Assembly (NCBI GenBank): GCA_964503315.1
Contig: CAZCZL010000001.1
Span: 475,615 to 539,614, forward strand
Length of the DNA: 64,000 nucleotides
Direction of reading: 5' to 3'
Origin: FEB-12 sp964503315
Lineage (GTDB): Bacteria > Zixibacteria > MSB-5A5 > GN15 > FEB-12
The notes under the pieces are model-generated. The model ran no database searches and was not told the DNA's origin. It was given only the letters and a program-made list of their open reading frames with translations. Positions 17,164 through 25,673 of the stretch are shown piece after piece; positions within the stretch are counted from its first letter, which is position 1; every line of letters begins with the position of its first letter. The translations under genes and the position numbers were made by a program.

Positions 17164-17806
17164 ATCGAACTACATCGCGGTCGAAGGAGTCATTGGCGTC
17201 GGGAAAACAACCTTCGCCAAAATGCTGGCTGAACGTATTGGCGCCGACCTGGTGCAGGAAGAGGTCTTCGAAAATCCCTTCCTGGTCGATTTCTATAAGA
17301 ATCGGTCGCGCTATGCTCTCTCCTGTCAGCTCTACTTCCTGATATCCCGTTTTCAACAGCAACAGCAGTTGATGGTCCGGGATCTTTTTTCGCAAAAGAT
17401 CGTCGCCGATTACCTGTTCGCCAAGGATTCCATCTTCGCCTCAGTCGCTCTTTCCGAGCGGGAATTGACCCTGTACAACAAGATCGCGCCGGCTCTCTCG
17501 CAGAACATTCCGCGGCCCGACCTTGTTATATATCTGCAAGGAAAAACGCAGGTCCTGATCGAACGGATCAAAAAGCGCAACCTGGCGTTCGAGCGCACGA
17601 TCGACTTTGACTATATCGAAATGCTGAACAAAGCGTACGACTATTATTTCTTTCACTACTCCGAAACACCGCTCCTGGTGGTCAAGACTGACGATATCGA
17701 TTTCGTCAACACGCCGGAGCACTTCGATGACCTGATCGGGCAGATCCAGAAACCGGTTGCTGGTAAGAAGTACTATGTTCCCGCCGGCAATCTGACCAAA
17801 GGATAG
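17144..17806 (+). CDS. Deoxynucleoside kinase (dGK/dAK family)
   Basis: 220 residues. The P-loop GVIGVGKTT is at 15-23, the substrate-binding segment EEVFENPFL follows, then the DYLFAKD motif in the position of the family DRS motif, and a LID region with several Arg/Lys (ERIKKRNLAFER). It phosphorylates salvaged deoxynucleosides to monophosphates with ATP; purine specificity is likely but not provable here. It overlaps folK by 20 bp and is followed three bases later by panB, so all are co-transcribed. Such kinases beside folate genes are common in FCB bacteria and some Firmicutes. Confidence 0.9.
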   Translation: MSHGQTESNYIAVEGVIGVGKTTFAKMLAERIGADLVQEEVFENPFLVDFYKNRSRYALSCQLYFLISRFQQQQQLMVRDLFSQKIVADYLFAKDSIFASVALSERELTLYNKIAPALSQNIPRPDLVIYLQGKTQVLIERIKKRNLAFERTIDFDYIEMLNKAYDYYFFHYSETPLLVVKTDDIDFVNTPEHFDDLIGQIQKPVAGKKYYVPAGNLTKG

Positions 17807-17809
17807 TTG

Positions 17810-18631
17810 ATGTCCACCCATCGTCCCCGCAAGAAAAGCACCGTCCAGACATTCATCACGAAGAAAGCGAACGGCGAGAAGATCACGGTCCTGACCGCGT
17901 ATGACGCTTTCATCGCCAAACTGCTTGACCTGGCCGGGATTGACGCGATTCTGGTTGGTGACTCTGCCGCCAATGTTTTGCACGGGTATGATTCAACTAT
18001 TCCTATCCCACTGGATGTGATGATTGCCCACACCGCCGCGGTCTCGCGCGGCACTCAGCGTGCGCTGGTGATCGCTGATATGCCTTTTCTCTCGTTCCAA
18101 CCGTCGACCGAGGTAGCGATCACCAATGCTGGTCGCTTTCTGAAAGAAGGTGGTGCTGAGGCAGTGAAGATCGAGGGCGGCATTGAGATCGCTCCAACGA
18201 TCAAGCGTCTGGTTGAACTGGGCATCCCGGTGATGGGACATATCGGCCTGACTCCGCAGTCTATCCACCGGTTTGGCGGCCCCAAAGTGCAGGGTCGCGA
18301 AGAACGCTCACGCAATTATCTCAGAGAGTCCGCGTTGGCGCTTCAGGATGCAGGCTGCTTTGCCATCGTCCTCGAACTGATGGAAAGTCAACTTGCCGCC
18401 GAGATCACGGAGTCGCTTGAGACGACCGCTACCATTGGCATAGGCGCCGGGGTGGACTGTGACGGTCAGGTGCTGGTGATCAATGATATGCTTGGATTGA
18501 AAGATCCTGAGTTCAAACCGAAATTCCTTCGCCAGTACGCCGACCTTGCGCCGGTTATTTCAGATGCCATCAGCAAGTACATTGAGGATGTTCGCTCGGG
18601 GAAATACCCGTCAAAGGACGAATCCTTCTAA
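17810..18631 (+). CDS. panB: Ketopantoate hydroxymethyltransferase
   Basis: 273 residues from the ATG at 17810; an in-frame TTG three bases upstream is less likely. It transfers a hydroxymethyl group from 5,10-methylene-tetrahydrofolate to alpha-ketoisovalerate to make ketopantoate, the first committed step to pantothenate and CoA. Signature segments: VLTAYDAFIAKLLD, ILVGDSAANVLHGYD (metal-binding Asp), VKIEGG, and GHIGLTPQS. Folate dependence makes its place behind folB/folK sensible. coaX, a later step in the same pathway, lies at 57644-58408. Confidence 0.96.
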   Translation: MSTHRPRKKSTVQTFITKKANGEKITVLTAYDAFIAKLLDLAGIDAILVGDSAANVLHGYDSTIPIPLDVMIAHTAAVSRGTQRALVIADMPFLSFQPSTEVAITNAGRFLKEGGAEAVKIEGGIEIAPTIKRLVELGIPVMGHIGLTPQSIHRFGGPKVQGREERSRNYLRESALALQDAGCFAIVLELMESQLAAEITESLETTATIGIGAGVDCDGQVLVINDMLGLKDPEFKPKFLRQYADLAPVISDAISKYIEDVRSGKYPSKDESF

Positions 18632-18709
18632 CTTCCAACTTGCTCCCGCCTTTTCTTCTTTCTACTATTTCCAGAGAAATAACATATTCTTGACTTCATG
18701 GAGAGACAT

Positions 18710-19612
18710 ATGAACAAGCGCATCTGGTTCGGGCTCCTTGTGTGCACGCTACTCTTCGCGGGAGCGATCGCGGCGCAGGATACCACAAAGGTGGTCGGGT
18801 GGAAGAAATCCCTCGCGGTCGATCTCACCACCACGCAGACCGCCTATTCAGATTCATGGGTTGGTGGCGAAGCCGGCTCGGTCAACTGGGTATCCAACCT
18901 CAACCTGACTGCCGAAAAGCAACTCAGTCCGAAACTGAACTACGGAACGACAGGCAAGGTATCTTTCGGTCAGACCTACACGCAGGATGAAGAGACCAAG
19001 GACTGGTCGAAAGCGAAAAAATCGACCGACCTGATCGACTGGGACAACCTGTTCCGGTTCACCTTTGGCGGATTTGTCGATCCCTATGCGGCGTTCCGTG
19101 TCGAGTCGCAGTTTTTCACGCAGCATGTTAGTTCAACAGTCTATGAGAGAGTACTTTTCCGACCGACTAAATTCACCGAATCTGCGGGTATTGCAAAAAG
19201 GCTGTATGCAGGTCAGAACACTGAGAATATCACGACTCGACTTGGTGTGGCAATTCGAGAAGTCCTTAACACTCAGCTTGTAGCTGACTCGGTTGTGAAC
19301 AGCACCTTTAGCGATGGCGGTCTTGAGTCCGTCACTGATTTCAATCTGATGCTCAGCAAGCAGGTTGGCTATGTCGGCAAGCTCTCGCTTTTCAAGGCGC
19401 TTTTCTTCTCAGAGAAAGACAAAGTCGAAGGGACTGAGTTCGAGGATGACTGGAAAGCGGTTGATGTCAATTTCGAGAACCAGTTCAATATACAGATGAC
19501 CAAGATCATCACGGTCAAGCTGTACACCCAGGTTCTGTATGACAAGCAGGTCAGTAAGAAGGGAAGATTCAAAGAAACGCTCGGCCTGGGTCTGGCCTAC
19601 AAGATCTGGTAG
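18710..19612 (+). CDS. DUF3078-like outer-membrane beta-barrel protein
   Basis: 300 residues from the ATG at 18710 (GGAGAG six bases upstream). A signal peptide (1-~22, ending AIAAQ) precedes repeated amphipathic strands with the family pattern GWKKSLAVDLTTTQTAYSDSW and VNWVSNLNLTAEKQL. The protein ends in an aromatic residue (YKIW), typical of outer-membrane barrel insertion signals. DUF3078 proteins are abundant in Bacteroidetes-type outer membranes and their function is not known. It is convergent with the kinase-pseudokinase gene, with six bases between stops and no terminator seen. Confidence 0.82.
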   Translation: MNKRIWFGLLVCTLLFAGAIAAQDTTKVVGWKKSLAVDLTTTQTAYSDSWVGGEAGSVNWVSNLNLTAEKQLSPKLNYGTTGKVSFGQTYTQDEETKDWSKAKKSTDLIDWDNLFRFTFGGFVDPYAAFRVESQFFTQHVSSTVYERVLFRPTKFTESAGIAKRLYAGQNTENITTRLGVAIREVLNTQLVADSVVNSTFSDGGLESVTDFNLMLSKQVGYVGKLSLFKALFFSEKDKVEGTEFEDDWKAVDVNFENQFNIQMTKIITVKLYTQVLYDKQVSKKGRFKETLGLGLAYKIW

Positions 19613-19618
19613 AACAGA

Positions 19619-21310
19619 TTAGAAGAATTTCATCGCCAGTGCGATGATCACTCCGAGCAGACATATCGCTCCTGCCGCGTACCAAACCCACGGTGGGAGC
19701 GATTGCTTGTGGACTACTTGCGACGGCTGTTCGACAACCGGGCGGCGTACGGAATCCTGATACCGGTCATCAAACGCTTTCCAGTCCGCCAGGAACTCTT
19801 CACAGCTCTTGTAGCGATTGACCACTCGCACCGCGAGCATCTTGTTCAGCATCGCCTCGACATCCTGCGGTACCTGCATATACAGCTCATCGGCCTTCAG
19901 TTTGTCGGTATGATCGTATTCAGGCGTCCGATTCAACAGTAACTGGTGCAGGATCACTCCCATCGCGTAAATATCACCGATCTTGGACGGCTTGAATTCC
20001 GGCGGGGCGTACCAATTCTTTTTTCCCTCGTAATGGCTCGGGAGGCCGAAGTCTGCGATCTTGACCTTTTCCTGATTATCAAAGAGCACATTGGAGGGGC
20101 GAATATTCCCATGTACGACATTGTTCTTATGCGCGAAACCCAGCCCTTCGGCGATCTGGACTGCCAGCTTCATCGCCTCCTGCCAGTCATACCGGCGGAC
20201 CATCCGGTCAGCCAGCGATCCACCCGGCGCATATTCGGAGATAACCACGGTCGAACGGCTGTCTCCCCCTGAGCCGTAGATGGGGTTGATATTCTCATGC
20301 CGGAGACTTGAGAGCAGTTTCGCTTCTTTGCGGCCGATCTCTCCTTTGGAGTGCTTTTTGATGATATAGAGCCGCTTGTTGGCGCGGTTCTCCACCAGAA
20401 TGGTCGAGCTGAATTTGGTTTCCTTTATGGTGTCGAGATAACGACACTTCCCCATGAATGATTCCGCCCCCATCAGACTGTAGTCGGTCGTATTCTGCTT
20501 GTTCCCGCCGCCGATCTGGTTCAGGATGGCGTCCTTGAGCTCAACCGCCGACTGATATCGATCTCGTGGCTCCTGGGCCAGCGTCTTGAGAATGATATCA
20601 TCAAACCCGCGCAGTGACGGGTCAAACTCTGACGGCAGACGGAAATGCCCCTGCGGTTTCTTGCCGGTCAACATTTCATACAACATGATGCCGATCGCGT
20701 AGATATCCGTGGTCTGGTCGACATTGGTCGAGCTGACTTTCTGCTCTGGCGACATGTACGCCACTGTTCCCATCACGACATCGCTTGAGGTCATCTCTGA
20801 CTCTGAGAGCCCGATTATCTGCGCGATGCCGAAATCCGCGACGCGGGCATTCCCTTGCTTGTCTATCAAGATATTAGTTGGCTTGATATCACGATGGATC
20901 ACGCCATTCTTGTGCGCGTAGTCCAGCGCTTTGCAGACCTGCACCAGCATGTCGAGTTTGGTCTCAAGCGGGATCTTGCTAGAATCTATCACTTCGCGCA
21001 ACGAGGTACCATCGACATACTCCATCACGAAGTAGTACCGGTTTCCAGCTTTACCGCGGTCGATGACGTGGACAATGTTCGGGTGACTCAGTTTGGCAAT
21101 AACGACCGCTTCCCGTTCAAACCGCCGGACGATATCTGCATCCGAAAGCAGATTGGGCGACAGGATCTTGATCGCGACATCGCGCGACAACGATTCCTGG
21201 CGACCGCGAAAGATCTCCGCGATCCCCCCCTGGCCTATCTTGCCGGTCAGAACATATTCGCCGATCTTGACCTGTTTTTCTTCTTTAGCCGGTGCGGTAA
21301 TGTTTGCCAT
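19619..21310 (-). CDS. Tandem Ser/Thr kinase-pseudokinase with C-terminal membrane anchor
   Basis: 563 residues from the ATG at 21310 (AGGA upstream); a longer frame to 21370 would run through a hairpin. First kinase domain ~16-265: GQGGIAEIF, K48, HRDIKPTN (139-146), DFG (159-161), SPEQ, all intact. Second kinase-like domain ~285-510: IIKKH (K318 or K319), HGNIRPSN (400-407) where the catalytic Asp is Asn402, DFG (420-422), APPE. It is thus probably a pseudokinase that binds or regulates. A single transmembrane helix (~541-560) ends the chain, so both domains face the cytoplasm with a tail anchor. Confidence 0.9.
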   Translation of the reverse strand: MANITAPAKEEKQVKIGEYVLTGKIGQGGIAEIFRGRQESLSRDVAIKILSPNLLSDADIVRRFEREAVVIAKLSHPNIVHVIDRGKAGNRYYFVMEYVDGTSLREVIDSSKIPLETKLDMLVQVCKALDYAHKNGVIHRDIKPTNILIDKQGNARVADFGIAQIIGLSESEMTSSDVVMGTVAYMSPEQKVSSTNVDQTTDIYAIGIMLYEMLTGKKPQGHFRLPSEFDPSLRGFDDIILKTLAQEPRDRYQSAVELKDAILNQIGGGNKQNTTDYSLMGAESFMGKCRYLDTIKETKFSSTILVENRANKRLYIIKKHSKGEIGRKEAKLLSSLRHENINPIYGSGGDSRSTVVISEYAPGGSLADRMVRRYDWQEAMKLAVQIAEGLGFAHKNNVVHGNIRPSNVLFDNQEKVKIADFGLPSHYEGKKNWYAPPEFKPSKIGDIYAMGVILHQLLLNRTPEYDHTDKLKADELYMQVPQDVEAMLNKMLAVRVVNRYKSCEEFLADWKAFDDRYQDSVRRPVVEQPSQVVHKQSLPPWVWYAAGAICLLGVIIALAMKFF

Positions 21311-21327
21311 AAGTCCTATAAACAAGT

Positions 21328-21357
21328 AAGGGATAGCCGTCAATCCGGCTATCCCTT
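21328..21357 (-). terminator. 12-bp perfect hairpin between two minus-strand genes
   Basis: AAGGGATAGCCG / CGGCTATCCCTT with a six-base loop, 28 bp past the stop of the type IX-sorted protein gene and 18 bp before the kinase ATG. The T-run is poor (ACTTGTTT), so it is either a weak terminator or a leader structure for the kinase mRNA. Confidence 0.5.
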
Positions 21358-21385
21358 TGTATGTCGGCAAGAAGGGTCGATTGGT

Positions 21386-22237
21386 TTATTTGAGGAGGAC
21401 CATCTTCCGGGTCAGCGAACCGTACTGGTGGGTCAGACGGTAGAAGTAAACACCGCTCGGCTTAGCCCCGGCATCGAACTCGATTGAGTGCTTGCCGGCG
21501 GGCATCGACTTATCCACAAGGGTTTCAACGAGCTGACCCAGGACATTAAAGACCTCAAGCTTGACTTCGCTGGATTTCGGCAGTGCAAACTCGATCATCG
21601 TGACCGGGTTGAACGGGTTCGGGTAGTTCTGTTCGAGTGTAAAGACCGACGGCAGACCGCTCGGATCATCATCGACACCAGTCGGAACGAGAACTTTGAT
21701 GGCGCCGGGGACAAAATCCGGCTCATACAGACCTGACGAAAGGCCCGTATTGTCCGCGATCTGGATCCGCGTGATCAGACGTAGATTGCCGGTCAATAGA
21801 GAATCCTTATTGATGGAATCTACCACTATCGTGGTCGGATTGGCCGACGCGGATACCTTGAAGAACAACTTCGCGATGATCCCGCTCGTCGAACTGATGG
21901 TCGGGATCGGAGAGACGAATTCCGGTACATAGGATATCTTCACAGTCTTGTCCGAGGCATTGTGGTCGACCGCTTCGCTCCAGTTGCCTGGAAGCATCGA
22001 CCCGACAAATGACACTGAATCAAGGGTCAGATAAGGGTGATTGTACTTGAGCGGAACGGTGATCATGGAGAATGGGATGTTATTGTTCTGCAGGCGAACG
22101 GCCACGCTGAACGAGGTCCCGGCCACCGCCTCAATGGAATCCACCTTTACGATCCCGGTGTACGTCTGCGCCTGAACGGCTGCCGTACAGAGCAGGACCA
22201 TCAGAAGGATCAAACTCACGTTAACTCTCGGCTGCAT
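21386..22237 (-). CDS. Secreted cohesin-like protein with type IX secretion C-terminal sorting domain
   Basis: 283 residues. Signal peptide 1-~23 (AVQAQ). Residues ~25-175 resemble a cohesin/CBM-type beta-sandwich (VKVDSIEAVAGTSFSVAVRLQ, YLTLDSVSF, ISSTSGIIAKLFFKV). The C-terminal ~80 residues are the type A sorting domain: LEQNYPNPFNPVT, VFNVLGQLVETL, AGKHSIEFDA, SGVYFYRL, TRKMVLLK. In type IX systems this tail directs export across the outer membrane and is then removed. The ligand is unknown. AGAGGAAAGGA lies upstream of the ATG, and the gene has a long structured leader (22238-22480). Confidence 0.9.
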   Translation of the reverse strand: MQPRVNVSLILLMVLLCTAAVQAQTYTGIVKVDSIEAVAGTSFSVAVRLQNNNIPFSMITVPLKYNHPYLTLDSVSFVGSMLPGNWSEAVDHNASDKTVKISYVPEFVSPIPTISSTSGIIAKLFFKVSASANPTTIVVDSINKDSLLTGNLRLITRIQIADNTGLSSGLYEPDFVPGAIKVLVPTGVDDDPSGLPSVFTLEQNYPNPFNPVTMIEFALPKSSEVKLEVFNVLGQLVETLVDKSMPAGKHSIEFDAGAKPSGVYFYRLTHQYGSLTRKMVLLK

Positions 22238-22278
22238 CAGGACCCATCCTTTCCTCTATATAATGCGAATGTTGCCGC

Positions 22279-22378
22279 GTATTGGACCGGCACGCTGGCC
22301 GGTGTCCAATACCCCTTTGCGCAAGGGGCATGCCAGTATGACCAAAAAATCTGGGCCTGCCGCCAGGAGCGCTGGCAG
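22279..22378 (-). other. Structured 5' leader: three consecutive hairpins
   Basis: The 373-bp gap 22238-22610 has no convincing gene. On the minus strand, between a possible promoter and the type IX-sorted protein gene, lie GTATTGGAC/GTCCAATAC with an inner GC-rich stem (22279-22312), CCCCTT/AAGGGG with a 5-base loop (22313-22328), and a CTGCC/GGCAG or GCCAG/CTGGC stem (22357-22378). No known riboswitch consensus is recognised. Confidence 0.4.
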
Positions 22379-22481
22379 CGAACTAATCTGTTTAACCTGC
22401 TGTTATTCCAATCCTTACGACACTGTTGCAGGACTGAACATTGCGAAGTAGATGCACGTAACCCGGAAGTATCTGCATTCC

Positions 22482-22511
22482 AATATACGCACTCCCCCGC
22501 CCGGTGCGCAA
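22482..22511 (-). promoter_or_regulatory. Possible promoter of the structured leader
   Basis: Minus strand TTGCGC (22511-22506), 18-bp spacer, TATATT (22487-22482). The -35 is weak, the -10 is good. It would give a 5' leader of about 240 nt. Confidence 0.35.
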
Positions 22512-22550
22512 GATGATGCACTAGTTGACTTGCCATCCTGCCTGTCGAGC

Positions 22551-22589
22551 ACAAAAAGAAAACCCGCTGTCAGGTCGATGACAGCGGGT
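22551..22589 (-). terminator. Rho-independent terminator of the htrA-like pair
   Basis: An 11-bp stem ACCCGCTGTCA/TGACAGCGGGT with a six-base loop is followed on the minus strand by TTTTCTTTTT. It lies 22 bp past the stop of the gene at 22611. Confidence 0.9.
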
Positions 22590-22610
22590 CAGGAAAACGG
22601 CTTGAGCCGA

Positions 22611-24065
22611 TTATTTCCAATCGGTCTTTACATTCACGAACATCGTTTTGTTATCACGCCAGACAAAAAAGATCACTTCGCGCGGCTTCTGCTCTTCCAG
22701 TTTCTTCATCGACGTTTCCACATCCCCGACCGACGTGATTACATCGGAGCTGATTCGCTGGATGATGTCACCCATCTGCAGTCCGCCGACCTCAGCGAGG
22801 CCGCCTTCGCGCATCTCCGAAAGTACGACGCCACTCAGACTGCCGACCTCGAGATTGCGCCCGATGAAATCACCGAACACGATATCGCGCACAGTAAACT
22901 CAAGCGCTTTGTTTTCGTACTTCGGCGCGTTGAGCGCGGTCATGGGAGCCGACTCAAGCTTCGCCAGAACTTTCAGGGTATCCACCTGATCATTCACCGG
23001 TCGCAGTACAGAGAATTCAACCTGCGTACCGCTCGGCATCTCAGCGATACGCCGCTGGAAGATCGGCACTTCCTCTTCACGATCAACTTCAACCGGATCA
23101 CCATTTATCTCATAGATGATATCCCCGACCGCGAGATTCGCCTTCTCGGCGGGGGAATCTTTTACGACATCGTTGACGATGATCCCGCCGCCTTCCGGAA
23201 GGCGCAGGAATTCCGCGATATCCGGCGTCAACGCCTGGAGCGTGATCCCAAGCCAGCTTCTATCCTGTTCTCCCATCTTGGGCGGACTGGCCACCAACTT
23301 CGCGATTCGATCGCCGGTCACGACACCAAGCAACGGAATATCGAACTGGTTGAAGGACTCCACCATTCCTGATGGGTCTGTATTCGCGGACATCGGATCC
23401 AGCAGTGACCCAAGCACGCCGACCGGCTGATGTTGCTCATTATAGAGGACCGAGGCCATTTCCATCGTATTGAAGCCGACCGTCAAAGCAAATTTCTCCG
23501 GTTTCTGCAGCGAGGTGGATATCATCCCGATATCCGCCGCGATCGACGGAGTCACAAATTCCGGCAACAGCATATACAACGCCAACCAACTCCCGGTGCG
23601 GAAACTCGGGTTGGAAACGAACTTCACCGGCGTGAACTTGGTGGAGCCGGCGTCGGTGATCCTGCAAAACGCGAATTTGGTGAAGCGGTCGACCCCGACA
23701 TACTCCGCCTTATACTTCTTGCCATCGAGCATCTGCACTTCGATTCGCGATGGCGTGGTCTTGATATTCATACCGGCCATTGTAGAAAGCATCTGCTCAT
23801 TGGCCAGCATGGCACCGTCGAACAGGATCATCCCGTCCGGGCTGACAATTGTGCCGAGCGAGCGTTGCTCCTGTTCGGTCGATTGCATGCCGAACGAAAC
23901 CTCGATCTTGATATCGAGGATCACCGTGAAATTCCTGGCGGCCGACTCGAGGCGGGAAAAATCAAAGTTTTGTGCATAACCGACCACCGGCGCGAAAGTC
24001 GCCAGGACGAATGCGACCAACAGCGGCAGTACCGCGCGACCTATGACATTGCGTCGATCATTCAT
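22611..24065 (-). CDS. HtrA-like pseudoprotease with two PDZ domains
   Basis: 484 residues with a signal peptide (~1-31). The N-terminal ~250 residues align by landmarks with the neighbouring protease (LGTIVSPDGMIL versus GSGVIFHPDGYVV), but the catalytic residues are gone: the His position reads LFDGAML, the Asp position FTKFAF, and the GNSGGPL loop is replaced by NTMEMASV. Two PDZ domains follow (~275-365 and ~400-480). It overlaps the active protease gene by eight bases and ends at a strong terminator. It may be a regulatory or chaperone partner of that protease. It is intact, so the loss is not recent decay. Confidence 0.85.
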   Translation of the reverse strand: MNDRRNVIGRAVLPLLVAFVLATFAPVVGYAQNFDFSRLESAARNFTVILDIKIEVSFGMQSTEQEQRSLGTIVSPDGMILFDGAMLANEQMLSTMAGMNIKTTPSRIEVQMLDGKKYKAEYVGVDRFTKFAFCRITDAGSTKFTPVKFVSNPSFRTGSWLALYMLLPEFVTPSIAADIGMISTSLQKPEKFALTVGFNTMEMASVLYNEQHQPVGVLGSLLDPMSANTDPSGMVESFNQFDIPLLGVVTGDRIAKLVASPPKMGEQDRSWLGITLQALTPDIAEFLRLPEGGGIIVNDVVKDSPAEKANLAVGDIIYEINGDPVEVDREEEVPIFQRRIAEMPSGTQVEFSVLRPVNDQVDTLKVLAKLESAPMTALNAPKYENKALEFTVRDIVFGDFIGRNLEVGSLSGVVLSEMREGGLAEVGGLQMGDIIQRISSDVITSVGDVETSMKKLEEQKPREVIFFVWRDNKTMFVNVKTDWK

Positions 24066-25464
24066 GGAAATTCGGTACCTCCTTGGACGCGTCCGGCTCC
24101 AACATTTTGTTTTTGTCCCCTGGTTTGACGACTACCAGGCGGCTGGAACCACCGCGTTTGATACTCAGCAAAACTTTCTCCTGCTTGGAGTCACTCAACG
24201 AGACATACATCTTCGTATACTCCGCCAGCGAACCGACAGCCTGACGATTGATACTGACCACAACATCCCCTCCCCGCAGTCCCCCTTCATCCGCCGGGCC
24301 GGTACGCTTCACGCCGACCACATAGACGCCCAGAGTATCTTTCAACTGATTCTCTATCTGCATCTGGCGGGTGATCCCCTTAACCGTGAATCCCCAATCC
24401 GAACTCTCGTAATCTTCACCCAACAGATCACCCAGCAATTTGGTGGTCACCGTCAGGTCAACGGTCGATTCACCACGCTTGATCGTCATCTTTATCGGAG
24501 ATCCCGGCGCGTGACTGGCAATGTTGCGATAAAAAGTCGGCAACTCCTCCACAAACCGGGCCGACACGGATACGCCATCCAACGCTTGAATGATATCGCC
24601 CGCTTCCAATCCGGCTTGCGCCGCCGGGGAACCAGCATCGATCGAGGCAAGCAATACACCCGAGGTACCATCGGTGCCGAAATATCCTTCCAGCTCCTGT
24701 AGCGCCTGCGCATGTACGCCGATCCAGCTCCGCGTGACCTTCCCATTCGTCATGATCGCTTTGGTCACTTCTTTCACGATATTGACCGGAATGGCAAACC
24801 CTATATTGTTCGCGAAGAATGTCGCTCGCGAGTTGATGCCGATAACACGCCCATTTAAATCGACCAGCGGTCCACCGGAATTCCCCGGGTTGATCGCGGC
24901 ATCGGTCTGTATCCAAAGATTGAAATTCCCTGTCTGCTCTCCGGTCGGAAGTCTCACTTCGCTCGAGAAGTATCTATCTTTGGTGGAGACCACGCCCGAT
25001 GAAACGGTACGCGAGAGTGACAAAGGCGACCCCATGGCAAGCACATACTGCCCGACCTGCACCGAATCGGAGTTACCGAAATCGGCCACGGTCAGCTTCC
25101 CCATGTAATCGCTGAGGTTTAGTTTGAGGACGGCGATATCGGTCGGCGGGTCACCGCCAATATAGTCCGCGGTCACCTGCTCCTTATCATTGAGCGTGCA
25201 GATGATCCGTTCGGCCTTGCCCGCTACATGGTAGTTGGTCACCACGTAACCGTCAGGATGGAAGATCACTCCGGAGCCGACCACTGACTGCTTCTTGAGT
25301 TCGCCGGTATTGTAATCTTTCACCACCGGCTGAATATGAACCAGCGCCGGAAGGACCTTGTCGCGAGCCTGATAGATCAGGGTCTGCTGTTGGGATTGGC
25401 TGTACCCGCTGTTCCCCGTGAGCAGGAATCCCGCGCACAAGGCCAAAACTGACAATAACTTCAT
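24058..25464 (-). CDS. HtrA/Deg-type serine protease with two PDZ domains
   Basis: 468 residues. Signal peptide ~1-22, then a trypsin-like domain with H79 (TNYHVA), D109 (TDIAVLKL) and S196 (GNSGGPL), and two PDZ domains (~240-335 and ~350-450). It is a predicted periplasmic protease of misfolded envelope proteins. Its stop overlaps the start of the HtrA-like pseudoprotease gene, so the two are translated together, perhaps as a hetero-oligomer. It is distinct from the HtrA at 12653-14152, which has a membrane anchor and its own promoter. Confidence 0.93.
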   Translation of the reverse strand: MKLLSVLALCAGFLLTGNSGYSQSQQQTLIYQARDKVLPALVHIQPVVKDYNTGELKKQSVVGSGVIFHPDGYVVTNYHVAGKAERIICTLNDKEQVTADYIGGDPPTDIAVLKLNLSDYMGKLTVADFGNSDSVQVGQYVLAMGSPLSLSRTVSSGVVSTKDRYFSSEVRLPTGEQTGNFNLWIQTDAAINPGNSGGPLVDLNGRVIGINSRATFFANNIGFAIPVNIVKEVTKAIMTNGKVTRSWIGVHAQALQELEGYFGTDGTSGVLLASIDAGSPAAQAGLEAGDIIQALDGVSVSARFVEELPTFYRNIASHAPGSPIKMTIKRGESTVDLTVTTKLLGDLLGEDYESSDWGFTVKGITRQMQIENQLKDTLGVYVVGVKRTGPADEGGLRGGDVVVSINRQAVGSLAEYTKMYVSLSDSKQEKVLLSIKRGGSSRLVVVKPGDKNKMLEPDASKEVPNFHE

Positions 25465-25617
25465 TCGATTCCCTCGGTTGGAGACTGCATTCCGTTTATA
25501 ACACGGCTCTGCACCTTTGGTTCAGAACTTTCCGGGAGAAAGCACTCATGCGCCCGTCCGCCGGCGAAGGCTTCCCGCGGCCCTGAGATAGTGCGACTAA
25601 CCTGGCCCAAATGCCAG

Positions 25618-25645
25618 ATAAAAAAGCCGCCTATAAAGGCGGCTC
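25618..25645 (-). terminator. Rho-independent terminator of the ECF sigma operon
   Basis: Stem AGCCGCCT/AGGCGGCT with an ATAA loop, followed on the minus strand by TTTTTTA. It lies about 30 bp past the last gene of the operon (stop at 25674). A second A/T-rich run on the other side would allow weak activity in the opposite direction. Confidence 0.8.
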
Positions 25646-25673
25646 AGGTCGAAAAAAAATAGAAAAGGGAGGA

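Noticed and set aside
22237..22554. A 105-codon minus-strand frame filling the leader of the type IX-sorted protein, its stop overlapping the next ATG by one base
   Set aside because: Starts at a GTG without a ribosome-binding site, passes through three hairpins, and its sequence has no protein-like pattern. Kept as a leader and not as a gene.
22452..23372. A 306-codon plus-strand frame opposite the HtrA-like pseudoprotease
   Set aside because: Antisense shadow running through a terminator; composition rich in Arg/His as expected of a shadow frame.
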